This document shows positions 1 to 6,206 of a stretch of 16,519 nucleotides of DNA, piece after piece. Position numbers and translations under genes: made by a program. The DNA is from Candidatus Schekmanbacteria bacterium GWA2_38_11 (GTDB taxonomy: Bacteria > Schekmanbacteria > GWA2-38-11). Position 1 is the stretch's first letter. Every line of letters starts with the position of its first letter. The notes below the pieces were generated by a model, which saw only the letters and a list, made by a program, of their open reading frames with translations, was not told where the DNA came from and made no database searches. The stretch covers positions 5,689-22,207 of the forward strand of contig MGDB01000130.1 of the NCBI GenBank assembly GCA_001790645.1, given 5' to 3'.

Positions 1-901
1 TAGCTTTTGGCATGGCAATATAGTCTTTAAAGCGCCCCGGAACCGGTGTCCATATAGAATGGATTACGCCGAGGGTCGCATAGCAATCATTAACAGACTT
101 TGTTATGATTCTGAAACCCAGCAGGTCATAGACTTCATCGAAACTTATGTTTTGTTTTATCATCTTTAGATAAATACTGTTGAAATGCTTCGGCCTGCCT
201 TCAACCTCAATTTCAAGATTTGCTTCTTTAAGATTGGATAGAATTACATCTCTTACCTCTTCAATATATTTTTCCCGCTCTTTTCTTTTCTTGGTTATTT
301 TCCTGGCAAGATCATAATAGACCTCAGAATTCAGGAACCTGAGGGCCTGGTCTTCCAATTCCCATTTCATCCAACCGATTCCTAACCGGTTTGCAAGGGG
401 AGCGTAAATATCAGCAGTTTCTTTTGCTATTATCTTCTGCTTTTCCGGAGCCAGGTACTGGAGGGTGCGCATGTTGTGGACCCTGTCAGCTAACTTGATC
501 AATATTACCCTTATATCCTTTGCCATTGCCAGGATCATCTTTCTGAAATTTTCAGACTGCCGCTCCTCAGAAGATGTAAACTCAATCCTGCCGATCTTAG
601 TGACCCCATTTACAAGAGAGCTTATTTCAGGACCGAAATGTTCAGTTAGCTGGTTTAATGTAGTATCTGTATTCTCAATGGTGTCATGGAGAATTCCAGT
701 GGCAATTGTAGGAATATCAAGTTTAAGGTCAGCCAGTATCGAAGCAACCTCAAGGGGATGGGAAAGGTATGGCTCACCTGATAATCTCTGCTGGTTCCTG
801 TGAGCCTTGGCAGCAAAAACGTATGCCTTTCTTATTATGAATTCATCACCGGTTTTAATATAGGAATTTACTTTTTCTATTATCTCTTCACATCTTATCA
901 T
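1..901 (-). CDS. RelA/SpoT-family (p)ppGpp synthetase/hydrolase, N-terminal 300 residues (3' end cut by window)
   Basis: This is a long RSH enzyme of the stringent response, which makes and may degrade the alarmone (p)ppGpp from GTP/GDP and ATP in the cytoplasm. Reading from ATG at 901, residues 1-190 form the HD hydrolase domain, with SHPL at 47-50, HDTIEN at 72-77 and LADRVHNM at 137-144. The synthetase domain follows, with RPKHFNSIYLKM at about 246-257 and the DLLGFRI stretch at about 269-275. GRFKDYIAMPK near the edge carries the RXKD signature (R290, K292, D293) known from bifunctional Rel/SpoT enzymes rather than the EXDD of RelA. One oddity is that the usual HDxxED hydrolase motif reads HDxxEN (N77). 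A weak AGGGA lies upstream of the start. The TGS and ACT regions lie outside the window. Family is certain; hydrolase competence is not. Confidence 0.95.
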   Translation of the reverse strand, partial: MIRCEEIIEKVNSYIKTGDEFIIRKAYVFAAKAHRNQQRLSGEPYLSHPLEVASILADLKLDIPTIATGILHDTIENTDTTLNQLTEHFGPEISSLVNGVTKIGRIEFTSSEERQSENFRKMILAMAKDIRVILIKLADRVHNMRTLQYLAPEKQKIIAKETADIYAPLANRLGIGWMKWELEDQALRFLNSEVYYDLARKITKKRKEREKYIEEVRDVILSNLKEANLEIEVEGRPKHFNSIYLKMIKQNISFDEVYDLLGFRIITKSVNDCYATLGVIHSIWTPVPGRFKDYIAMPKA

Positions 902-1447
902 ATTCAATCCCTAAAAGATTAACCTCAATCCTGCCTAACAGTTGCAGCAGTCTTAGTTGTTCATCCCATTCTCCGGAAAAAATGCAATATGAGTCGCATC
1001 TGCCGACATCTGTCCAAAAGTCGGATCGATATCTATCCACTCTCCAAGAAAAGCCCGGCACCATTAATGGTAGATAAACCCTCTCAGGTTACTTGGATAG
1101 ACAATACCTGCCACTAACCGGCACAGGATCTTTGAAGCCATTAAAAAGTCTGCATAGAGATATGAGGTTGATTGACATTCCCCTTCCCTTGACTTCAAGG
1201 TATCAAGAGCTGAAAAGTTTTCTATCAGTCTGCAGCCAATATTTTTCTCCATCCATTCTACAGCTTTCCTGGAAAATTTGTAAGCATTTTTCTCACCATT
1301 TGATATCTGCGCCGCTACTTTTTTTATTTCAGGGTTATCTGCCTGGATTAGAGGAGTGGATTTAAGGTACAGGTTATATTTGTTAATTGGAACTTGAGCT
1401 GAATCCCTTTCTTTGAAATCCTCTCTCCTTGCCTCTTTTTCCCTCAT
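888..1447 (-). pseudogene. Decayed transglutaminase-like cysteine peptidase-fold protein
   Basis: The open part (1447 down to 1064) reads a transglutaminase-like core. It has KSTPLIQADNPEI, then REGECQSTSYLYADFL with the candidate nucleophile Cys, then GFIYH with the candidate His. TAA at 1064-1066 stands where the family normally has Ala in YHAW. The same frame continues after it with GEWIDIDPTFGQMSADATHI, which holds the expected acidic residue, then ends at TAA 953-955. Shifting frame near 965-968 restores a typical tail, DEQLRLLQLLGRIEVNLLGIEY, split here as DEQLRLLQLL and GRIEVNLLGIEY. That tail stops at 888-890 and would overlap the RSH start by 14 nt. The N-terminal part of the family is missing. 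A hydrophobic stretch (VLLAFVCGLI) lies just upstream around 1460-1487 in another frame, and an AAAGGAA before ATG-TGA at 1507-1512 may be the old start. Two lesions plus the missing front argue for a pseudogene; assembly error is the alternative. Confidence 0.8.
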
Positions 1448-1587
1448 CTGATTTCCTAATCAAGCCGCAGACAAAAGCTAAAAGCACAAATCCGCTATTT
1501 CTCTATTCACATAGTTCCTTTCTATATTAATATATATCCTAAAAGATAAGATTTTCAATAAAGATTTCTGAAAAAGTCTGTTTCCAA

Positions 1588-1628
1588 GATTACACAGATT
1601 AATTTCATATTAAAAAATCTGTGTAATC
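1588..1628. repeat. 13-bp inverted repeat, AATCTGTGTAATC type
   Basis: GATTACACAGATT at 1588-1600 is the exact reverse complement of AATCTGTGTAATC at 1616-1628, with a 15-nt AT-rich loop. Degenerate copies of the same word occur at 16297-16342, so this is likely a dispersed intergenic element. The rest of the gap 1448-1718 is AT-rich and holds only decayed gene remnants and a weak promoter. Confidence 0.75.
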
Positions 1629-1671
1629 AGAGGCCTCTTAATATATTTTTAAAAAACCTCCAATAAAAACC

Positions 1672-1700
1672 TTGACAAGGGATATGTTTTGAAAAAATAC
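1672..1700 (+). promoter_or_regulatory. Candidate sigma70-type promoter for the DUF2007 gene
   Basis: A perfect TTGACA lies at 1672-1677. With a 17-nt spacer the -10 would be AAATAC (1695-1700), a poor match. Transcription would start just before the AAAAGGA ribosome-binding site, which supports the ATG at 1719 as the real start. Confidence 0.35.
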
Positions 1701-1718
1701 TTAATAAAAGGATATTTT

Positions 1719-1949
1719 ATGGATAAAGAAGAATTGTGGCATGAAGTTTTCTCAACGACTGACGAATCTGAAGCATTAGTCCTCAAAGGTCTTCTTGAAA
1801 GTGAAGGAATCAGATGCCAGATTCTTTCCCACAAAATTCCCCAGCTTCCTGTAAACATTAATGGATTAGGACTGATTAAATTAGAAGTACTAAAAGATGA
1901 TGTTGAGAAAGCCCTGGATATTCTCTCAAGCAAAATTAACCAGGAATAG
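1719..1949 (+). CDS. DUF2007-type small protein (putative signal-transducing protein)
   Basis: This 76-residue cytoplasmic protein resembles the DUF2007/PF09413 family. The recognisable pattern is 'W-x-E-V-F-S-T-x-D-E-S-E-A-x-V-L-K-G-L-L-E-S-E-G-I-x-C' at the N-terminus, followed by a short beta-rich middle and a final helix, VEKALDILSS. The family resembles a PII/ferredoxin-like fold and its biochemical role is not established. I chose ATG at 1719 because AAAAGGA lies 6 nt upstream and family members begin close to the WxEVFST stretch. A TTG at 1689 in the same frame would add 10 residues, but it has no ribosome-binding site and sits inside the candidate promoter. The gene is monocistronic by position, with about 200 bp before the next gene. 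Confidence 0.75.
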   Translation: MDKEELWHEVFSTTDESEALVLKGLLESEGIRCQILSHKIPQLPVNINGLGLIKLEVLKDDVEKALDILSSKINQE

Positions 1950-2044
1950 GTTTCAATGGTACATTGATATATTGTTCATTTTATCAATATGTTATTCCAA
2001 AAGCAAAAAAATATTGCCAAGTTTTTCTAAAATTGATTTTTAAC

Positions 2045-2072
2045 TTGACAGAAAATTATTTCTAAGTTAAAT
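2045..2072 (+). promoter_or_regulatory. Candidate promoter of the DksA-like gene
   Basis: TTGACA at 2045-2050 is followed by a 16-nt spacer and TTAAAT at 2067-2072 (four of six consensus positions). Transcription would begin close to the paired palindromes at 2078-2108, roughly 65 nt upstream of the ATG at 2147. Confidence 0.5.
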
Positions 2073-2077
2073 ATTTA

Positions 2078-2108
2078 ATAGCGCTATATTTGATGTAGCG
2101 CTATATTT
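2078..2108. promoter_or_regulatory. Tandem palindromic site, possible operator
   Basis: The 13-mer TAGCGCTATATTT occurs twice, at 2079-2091 and 2096-2108, with starts 17 bp apart. The core TAGCGCTA is a perfect palindrome in both copies, extended to ATAGCGCTAT in the first. The pair lies directly downstream of the candidate -10 box, where a bound dimeric repressor could block transcription. The regulator is not identified. Confidence 0.5.
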
Positions 2109-2146
2109 ATTTGCTGTATTAAACAAATTAGTTTAAAGAGAAAATC

Positions 2147-2548
2147 ATGGTAAATAAACCAAAAACGAAGCAAGTGGAAAAAGAATCAACTAATAAATAC
2201 GAACCAATAAGAAAAATTTTGGAGGAACAGAAAAATAGCCTCCTTAAGGAAGCAATGTTGTCTTTAGACCCTGCAGTAACCCCTGGGGTACAGACATTTT
2301 CCGATCTCGGAGACCAGGCATCAGCAGAATCTGACCGGAATTTTTATATCAGGCTTAAGGAAAGAGAACAGAAGCTGATTAAAAAAATAGACGCTGCCCT
2401 TGAGCAGATAGAGAACGGAACCTTTGGTATTTGTGAAAGTTGCGGGAAAGAAATAGGCTTCAAAAGATTAAAGGCACGGCCCGTCGCAACTCTCTGTATA
2501 AAATGCAAGACAGAAGCTGAAAGAGAAGAGAAAGCAAGAAATTTATAG
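2147..2548 (+). CDS. DksA/TraR-family C4 zinc-finger protein
   Basis: This 133-residue RNA-polymerase secondary-channel-type protein would work with ppGpp if it is a true DksA. The N-terminal half is a helical coiled coil (about 15-90) whose bend region reads FSDLGDQASAESDRNF at 51-66, equivalent to the 'DLADxASxExDRN' stretch of the family. The C-terminal zinc finger is C96-x2-C99-x17-C117-x2-C120, set in GTFGICESCGKEIG and RPVATLCIKC. Length is between TraR-like short forms and E. coli DksA (about 150). The short Lys-rich head (residues 2-14) is typical of the 'TraR/DksA C4-type' proteins of many phyla. AAAGAG lies before the ATG. The acidic residues D53 and D56 are plausible counterparts of the tip residues, but alignment is needed. 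Family is secure; DksA-equivalent function is inference. Confidence 0.92.
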   Translation: MVNKPKTKQVEKESTNKYEPIRKILEEQKNSLLKEAMLSLDPAVTPGVQTFSDLGDQASAESDRNFYIRLKEREQKLIKKIDAALEQIENGTFGICESCGKEIGFKRLKARPVATLCIKCKTEAEREEKARNL

Positions 2549-2641
2549 CTACTTTTCAAATTTGAATAAATATATTTAATCTCACCTTATCAAATTAAAA
2601 AAAATCTCCACTGATGAAACTACCACGCAGGAAGAAAGAAT

Positions 2642-2914
2642 ATGGACTTTGAAACCTTCAAAGCAATTGAACTGGCAATACCTCTGTGGCAGGTTTTACT
2701 TTATACCGGTTTGGTTATTATATTAATGCTCTTTGGTCATTGCCGGTTAGGAATTACCATTTTCCTCTGTTTTATACTATACTGGATATTCATCCATAAC
2801 CATGCCACACTCAGTCAAATCTTTGGAAACTCAACAACCTTCATGGGAGTTTATTTAGTTTGCGGGACAATTTTAGTTTTCCTGATACTTATATCCTTTT
2901 TCCTGAAGGAATAA
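2642..2914 (+). CDS. Small integral membrane protein, three predicted helices
   Basis: This 90-residue protein matches no family I recognise. Hydrophobic segments lie at about 14-32, 34-52 and 66-88. A short polar loop (HNHATLSQIFGNSTT) separates the second and third, and the protein ends in a short basic-acidic tail, LKE. The ATG is preceded by GGAAG with a 7-nt spacing, a good ribosome-binding site, so translation is credible. The 93-nt gap from the DksA-like gene has no evident terminator, so the two may be co-transcribed. The gene converges on the minus-strand 251-residue gene with only 16 nt between stop codons. Confidence 0.6.
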   Translation: MDFETFKAIELAIPLWQVLLYTGLVIILMLFGHCRLGITIFLCFILYWIFIHNHATLSQIFGNSTTFMGVYLVCGTILVFLILISFFLKE

Positions 2915-2930
2915 ATCAGCACCGCCAATC

Positions 2931-3686
2931 TCATCCAACCTTCCTGATATCTATCAATTCCTCTTTTGGAGGGAACTTAACAATCTCTGCCCTTCTCTTT
3001 TTGGTTCTGATAATTTTAAACTGCCTTGTAACCATCAGCGTGATTACACCGTCGTAACTATTATTATCAAGAATAAACTGATTTAAATTCTTAAGCTCCT
3101 CTCCACTGAATATTTCTTCTGAAACCTCCATTAACTTTTTTATCATTTCATTGTTTCCCTTGCCAAAGCATAAAGTCGGGCTATCAGTCTCAAAGAGTTC
3201 AATTTCTATCCACCCGGGATCCATATAAGATACCATCTTCTCATAAACTGAGATAAAGGCATCTATCTTCGATACCGGCATCTTGCCAAAATCAAACTCC
3301 ATCTGCTTCCTTATATTGCTTTTTTGTACCTCAATTTTTTCGACCCTTACCTTTATTCTCCCTCTGATAAGCTGGTAATCATAAGGAGCATTAACACCCT
3401 TTCTCCATCTCCTGATGACAAAATCCTCTCTGCCATTAGTAGCTTCAATGTAACCCTCTCCCATGGGATCTGTATAGCTGCCTTCACGTACAAAAGAATC
3501 CTTATTTATTTTTAACTCCTCGACTCTGTGTTTAGAGTGTTCATTTATAAAACTGGTTCTCTCGTTTGAATAAATTTCAACAAAATCCCCTTTATCCTGT
3601 AGAAATTCATACTCTGGCACAGTGTCATACTGGGTAAAACAAATAAGCTCATCACAATCAGTGCATCTGAAAAATCTTCCATCCAT
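2931..3686 (-). CDS. Uncharacterised 251-residue protein with N-terminal CxxC and HxxH
   Basis: Function is not recognised. The protein opens with a zinc-ribbon-like knuckle, F-x-C8-x2-C11 followed by C16, and has H50-x2-H53 in FINEHSKHRVEEL, which could complete a metal site. A conserved-looking middle reads VREGSYTDPMGEGYIEATN then REDFVIRRWRKG at roughly 67-98. The second half is soluble, alpha/beta and charged, with no signal peptide or membrane segment. Its tail RTKKRRAEIVKFPPKEELI is basic. The start ATG at 3686 lies 3 nt after the stop of the RHH gene, and a GGT/AAAGG-like site lies within that gene's end, so the two are translationally linked. Such a protein following an RHH regulator could be its effector or partner, but nothing shows toxin or nuclease activity. 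Confidence 0.8.
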   Translation of the reverse strand: MDGRFFRCTDCDELICFTQYDTVPEYEFLQDKGDFVEIYSNERTSFINEHSKHRVEELKINKDSFVREGSYTDPMGEGYIEATNGREDFVIRRWRKGVNAPYDYQLIRGRIKVRVEKIEVQKSNIRKQMEFDFGKMPVSKIDAFISVYEKMVSYMDPGWIEIELFETDSPTLCFGKGNNEMIKKLMEVSEEIFSGEELKNLNQFILDNNSYDGVITLMVTRQFKIIRTKKRRAEIVKFPPKEELIDIRKVG

Positions 3687-3689
3687 AGC

Positions 3690-3878
3690 CTATTTACCTT
3701 TTTTCACGAAGGGCAGGACTTTTTGATCTTCTATTTTTTCTCCATGTTTTTCTAAAAATTCTTTAAATGCAAGTAAGCAAACATTGCTAAAAGATCTCGA
3801 TTCTCTCTGAGCAAACCGTTTTAATTTCTCGATTAGTTCATTTTCTTTTTCGCTGATATAAATTGTTATTGGGGGCAT
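3690..3878 (-). CDS. Ribbon-helix-helix (CopG/Arc-like) DNA-binding protein
   Basis: This 62-residue protein begins MPPITIYISEKENELIEKL, fitting a short beta strand (PITIYIS) followed by helix 1 (about 10-25). The turn with RESRSFSNVCLLAFKEFLEK then gives helix 2 (about 30-45). This is the ribbon-helix-helix plan, in which a dimer inserts the paired beta ribbon into the DNA major groove. CAGGAG lies 7-8 nt upstream of the ATG. It is the first gene of a two-gene unit with the 251-residue protein downstream. A 17-bp inverted repeat overlaps its own promoter, suggesting autoregulation. It could be a plain repressor or an antitoxin-type RHH; the large partner argues against a classic toxin-antitoxin pair. 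Confidence 0.75.
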   Translation of the reverse strand: MPPITIYISEKENELIEKLKRFAQRESRSFSNVCLLAFKEFLEKHGEKIEDQKVLPFVKKGK

Positions 3879-3914
3879 GTTTCTCTCCTGTGTTGTTTAA
3901 TTTATACTTATAAT

Positions 3915-3945
3915 ATATTAGCATGTAATATCCATATAATGTCAA
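3915..3945 (-). promoter_or_regulatory. Promoter and overlapping inverted repeat of the RHH operon
   Basis: On the minus strand TTGACA (3945-3940) is followed by GCTAAT with a 17-nt spacer, or by an extended TGCTAATAT with 19 nt. ATATTA-CATGC-TAATAT (3931-3915) is an inverted repeat covering the -10, a natural site for an autorepressor. Confidence 0.55.
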
Positions 3946-3969
3946 GAAAATTAATTTTTTTTAATAGAT

Positions 3970-3999
3970 TTGACTTAAATTAATAACTTTATTTAGAAT
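3970..3999 (+). promoter_or_regulatory. Candidate promoter of the GT39 gene
   Basis: TTGACT (3970-3975), an 18-nt spacer and TAGAAT (3994-3999, five of six matches) lie about 55 nt upstream of the TTG start at 4054. It is divergent from the RHH promoter, with -35 boxes about 25 bp apart. Confidence 0.55.
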
Positions 4000-4053
4000 A
4001 AACAATTTTCGTAAAAAAAGTAAGAAATATAGGTTAAGAAGAGGAAGACTGAT

Positions 4054-5814
4054 TTGAAAGAAATAACTTTAAAATCCAAAATTATAGAAAATACCTGGTT
4101 CCATATTTTAATCTTGTTTGTTATCTGTTATACTTTTTATTTTTTCCAATTAGGTTCCCAGGACCTGTATTACGCCGAAGCAAGGGAAGGAAAAGTTGTT
4201 CTTGAAATGAACAGAACCGGAAACATCATTCTTCCCCTTACAAACGGCACAACCATCCCTTCAAAACCTCCATTTTTCCACTGGATAGGTTTAATAGTTT
4301 CAAAAATAACCGGGAGCGTAGATGAATTTAGTATCAGGTTTCCTTCAGCTTTTTTTGGAACACTGGGAATAATTATAACCTATTTGCTCGGGAAGGAAAT
4401 TTTCAATAAAAGGGTTGGTTTCTTATCTGCCATCTTCTTAGCTACTACCATAACCTATGTAAAATTATCCCGTGGCGCAAGAGTAGACATGACTCTTAGC
4501 TTCTTTATCCTTCTTTCCCTGCTCTTTTTTTTACTTGGTTATAAATATGAACATAGACGGAAACTCTTCTTCATCCTCTATTTTGTTTCAGCATCCTTTG
4601 CAACAATGGCTAAGGGCCCTGTAGGCATAGTTCTCCCATCTATTATAGTTTTTATTTTTTTGATAACAAAAAAGGAACTGAAAATAATGGCCCTGAGAAA
4701 AGAAGTACTCATAGGAATCTTAATATTTCTGATTATTTCCTCATCTTGGTATATTCTTGCTCTTCTTAAGGGAGGAGAAGAGTTTTTCCAAAAACAGATA
4801 ATGAAGGAAAATATCAATAGATTCTCTGGTGGGGGAGAAGGTGGCTATGGCCATGAACATCCATTTTACTTTTTATTCCCAAGGGTATTTAATGTCATGT
4901 TTCCTTGGTCCCTCTTTTTGCCGGCTGTTATTTATAGTTTTTTTCTAAAAAACAATAGAGAAAAACTAAAAGAAAACAAATTTTTTATTATCTGGTTTCT
5001 AAGCGTATTAATATTTTTTTCCATTTCAGTTTCAAAAAGGGCTGAGTATCTCCTTCCTCTGATACCTGCCGGAACCATATTGATTGCTAATCTCTGGGAT
5101 GACCCCGCCTTGTGGGATAAAAGGAAACTGCTTAATTGGCTAATGAAAATTCCTGTTTTCCTTTTTACTTTTCTCGCCATTCCTTCATCTTTAATCATTA
5201 TTACATCCCTTGTCCTCTACTCCTTTGGCATTACAATACCAGACATGCTTCACAACTTTTTAAAACCCCGGGATTTTATTCAAACTTCTTTTTATTGTTC
5301 ACTATTCTATAAAGGTTTTGTTTTAAATATTGCTGTTGCTCTTCTTGGCATCCTTTGGGCAATTTATACAATTAAGTTATTAAAAGGAAATTTTCTTTTA
5401 AAATCCTTATACTCGTTAATGGTATTCCTCCTTCTTATAACTAATATAATCTGTATAAAATATCACCCTGCAATATGGGGAAATATTTTTGTTAAAGACT
5501 TTGCCATTGAAATTAAAAAATCATTAAACAAAGAAGACAAATTGTATTTTTATAATCTTGAAAAAAACGGTGATCTTAAGCACAACATCTACCATGGCCT
5601 CGTTTTTTATACCGAAAGACACCTGAAAGATCTGAGCGATAAAGATCTTTCCAGCATTAAAAACCAAAACCTTCCCGTTTATTTAATAGCGGAAAATAAA
5701 TATTTTAACCGTCTCATCAAGCAAGGTTTCAAAGTTGCTGTAATGAAAGAAAGCAAACTAATAGATTTCCAGTACAAATTATTCCTGGTAAAATTAATGG
5801 GTGAAAAAGCATAA
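4054..5814 (+). CDS. GT39 / ArnT-like polyprenyl-phosphate-sugar transferase (PMT_2 family)
   Basis: This 586-residue inner-membrane glycosyltransferase transfers a sugar from an undecaprenyl-phosphate carrier to lipid or protein on the periplasmic side. After a first helix (about 15-33) the first periplasmic loop has GSQDLYYAEAREGKVVLEM with D37 and E42. This is the catalytic-acid region of GT39/ArnT enzymes, where DEARYAE is common. Then come SKPPFFHW (70-77), SRGARVDM (139-146), MAKGPVG (185-191), the ENINRF segment before GHEHPFYFLFPRV, and SKRAEYLLPLIPAG (about 337-350), all typical of PMT_2. About ten hydrophobic helices follow, ending in a soluble domain from about 470. The TTG start is supported by GAGGAAG 6 nt upstream. 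The acceptor is unknown. The GT2 enzyme downstream could make its donor. Confidence 0.85.
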   Translation: MKEITLKSKIIENTWFHILILFVICYTFYFFQLGSQDLYYAEAREGKVVLEMNRTGNIILPLTNGTTIPSKPPFFHWIGLIVSKITGSVDEFSIRFPSAFFGTLGIIITYLLGKEIFNKRVGFLSAIFLATTITYVKLSRGARVDMTLSFFILLSLLFFLLGYKYEHRRKLFFILYFVSASFATMAKGPVGIVLPSIIVFIFLITKKELKIMALRKEVLIGILIFLIISSSWYILALLKGGEEFFQKQIMKENINRFSGGGEGGYGHEHPFYFLFPRVFNVMFPWSLFLPAVIYSFFLKNNREKLKENKFFIIWFLSVLIFFSISVSKRAEYLLPLIPAGTILIANLWDDPALWDKRKLLNWLMKIPVFLFTFLAIPSSLIIITSLVLYSFGITIPDMLHNFLKPRDFIQTSFYCSLFYKGFVLNIAVALLGILWAIYTIKLLKGNFLLKSLYSLMVFLLLITNIICIKYHPAIWGNIFVKDFAIEIKKSLNKEDKLYFYNLEKNGDLKHNIYHGLVFYTERHLKDLSDKDLSSIKNQNLPVYLIAENKYFNRLIKQGFKVAVMKESKLIDFQYKLFLVKLMGEKA

Positions 5815-5928
5815 TTAATTTGCAGAAATTATACAACTTGTACACTCCTCTCTTTAAAATAGAGCGTATTTTAAAAAACACCTCTCCATCAGTTAATATT
5901 ACGCTATACTTCCTAAAAGAAGTTTTTC

Positions 5929-5957
5929 TTGACAACTAAAAAATATATTAATATTTT
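5929..5957 (+). promoter_or_regulatory. Candidate promoter for the histidine kinase gene
   Basis: TTGACA (5929-5934), an exact 17-nt spacer and TATTTT (5952-5957). Transcription from here would leave a leader of about 245 nt before 6207. Confidence 0.55.
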
Positions 5958-6206
5958 TAAAAAATAAGCCCCATAATAAAAAAGTTGATTCCAATCCCTC
6001 GTTTTTATGAGAGGATTTTAGAGGAATACAATAAAAAAGAGTTAAAGAGTTTCTTTAAGATTTTACTTTTTCTCCTTTGAAAGGAAACTCAGATCATCTT
6101 TACAAAGGAATTACAACATTTCAGAAACAAAAACTAAACTATATTAGTTAAAAATCATATTTATCTAATAATTTATAAAAGACTCTAACACACACTTTGG
6201 TTCACT
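5958..6206 (+). other. Long AT-rich leader upstream of the histidine kinase
   Basis: No ORF is credible here. It holds a short CCTC/GAGG hairpin at about 5997-6014 and a perfect 13-bp palindrome, TCCTTT-G-AAAGGA, at 6073-6085. A further AAAGGA half-site lies at about 6101. The palindrome may be an operator or a small hairpin. No known riboswitch class is recognised. Confidence 0.3.

Noticed and set aside
465..803. 112-codon plus-strand ORF
   Set aside because: It is antisense to the clearly conserved HD domain of the RSH gene and has no family features.
1093..1365. 90-codon plus-strand ORF
   Set aside because: It is antisense to the transglutaminase-like pseudogene core and has no ribosome-binding site or recognisable domain.
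1507..1521. AAAGGAA followed by ATG on the minus strand
   Set aside because: The ATG is followed at once by TGA, and GTG in the next frame stops after 10 codons. At most it is a relic start of the decayed gene.
1689..1718. TTG start extending the DUF2007 protein by 10 residues
   Set aside because: No Shine-Dalgarno precedes it and it overlaps the candidate promoter. ATG 1719 has AAAAGGA at good spacing and fits the family start.
2931..3878. Classic toxin-antitoxin pair
   Set aside because: The RHH gene fits an antitoxin, but the 251-residue partner is much larger than usual toxins and shows no RelE, MazF, PIN or HicA features. Kept only as an open lead.
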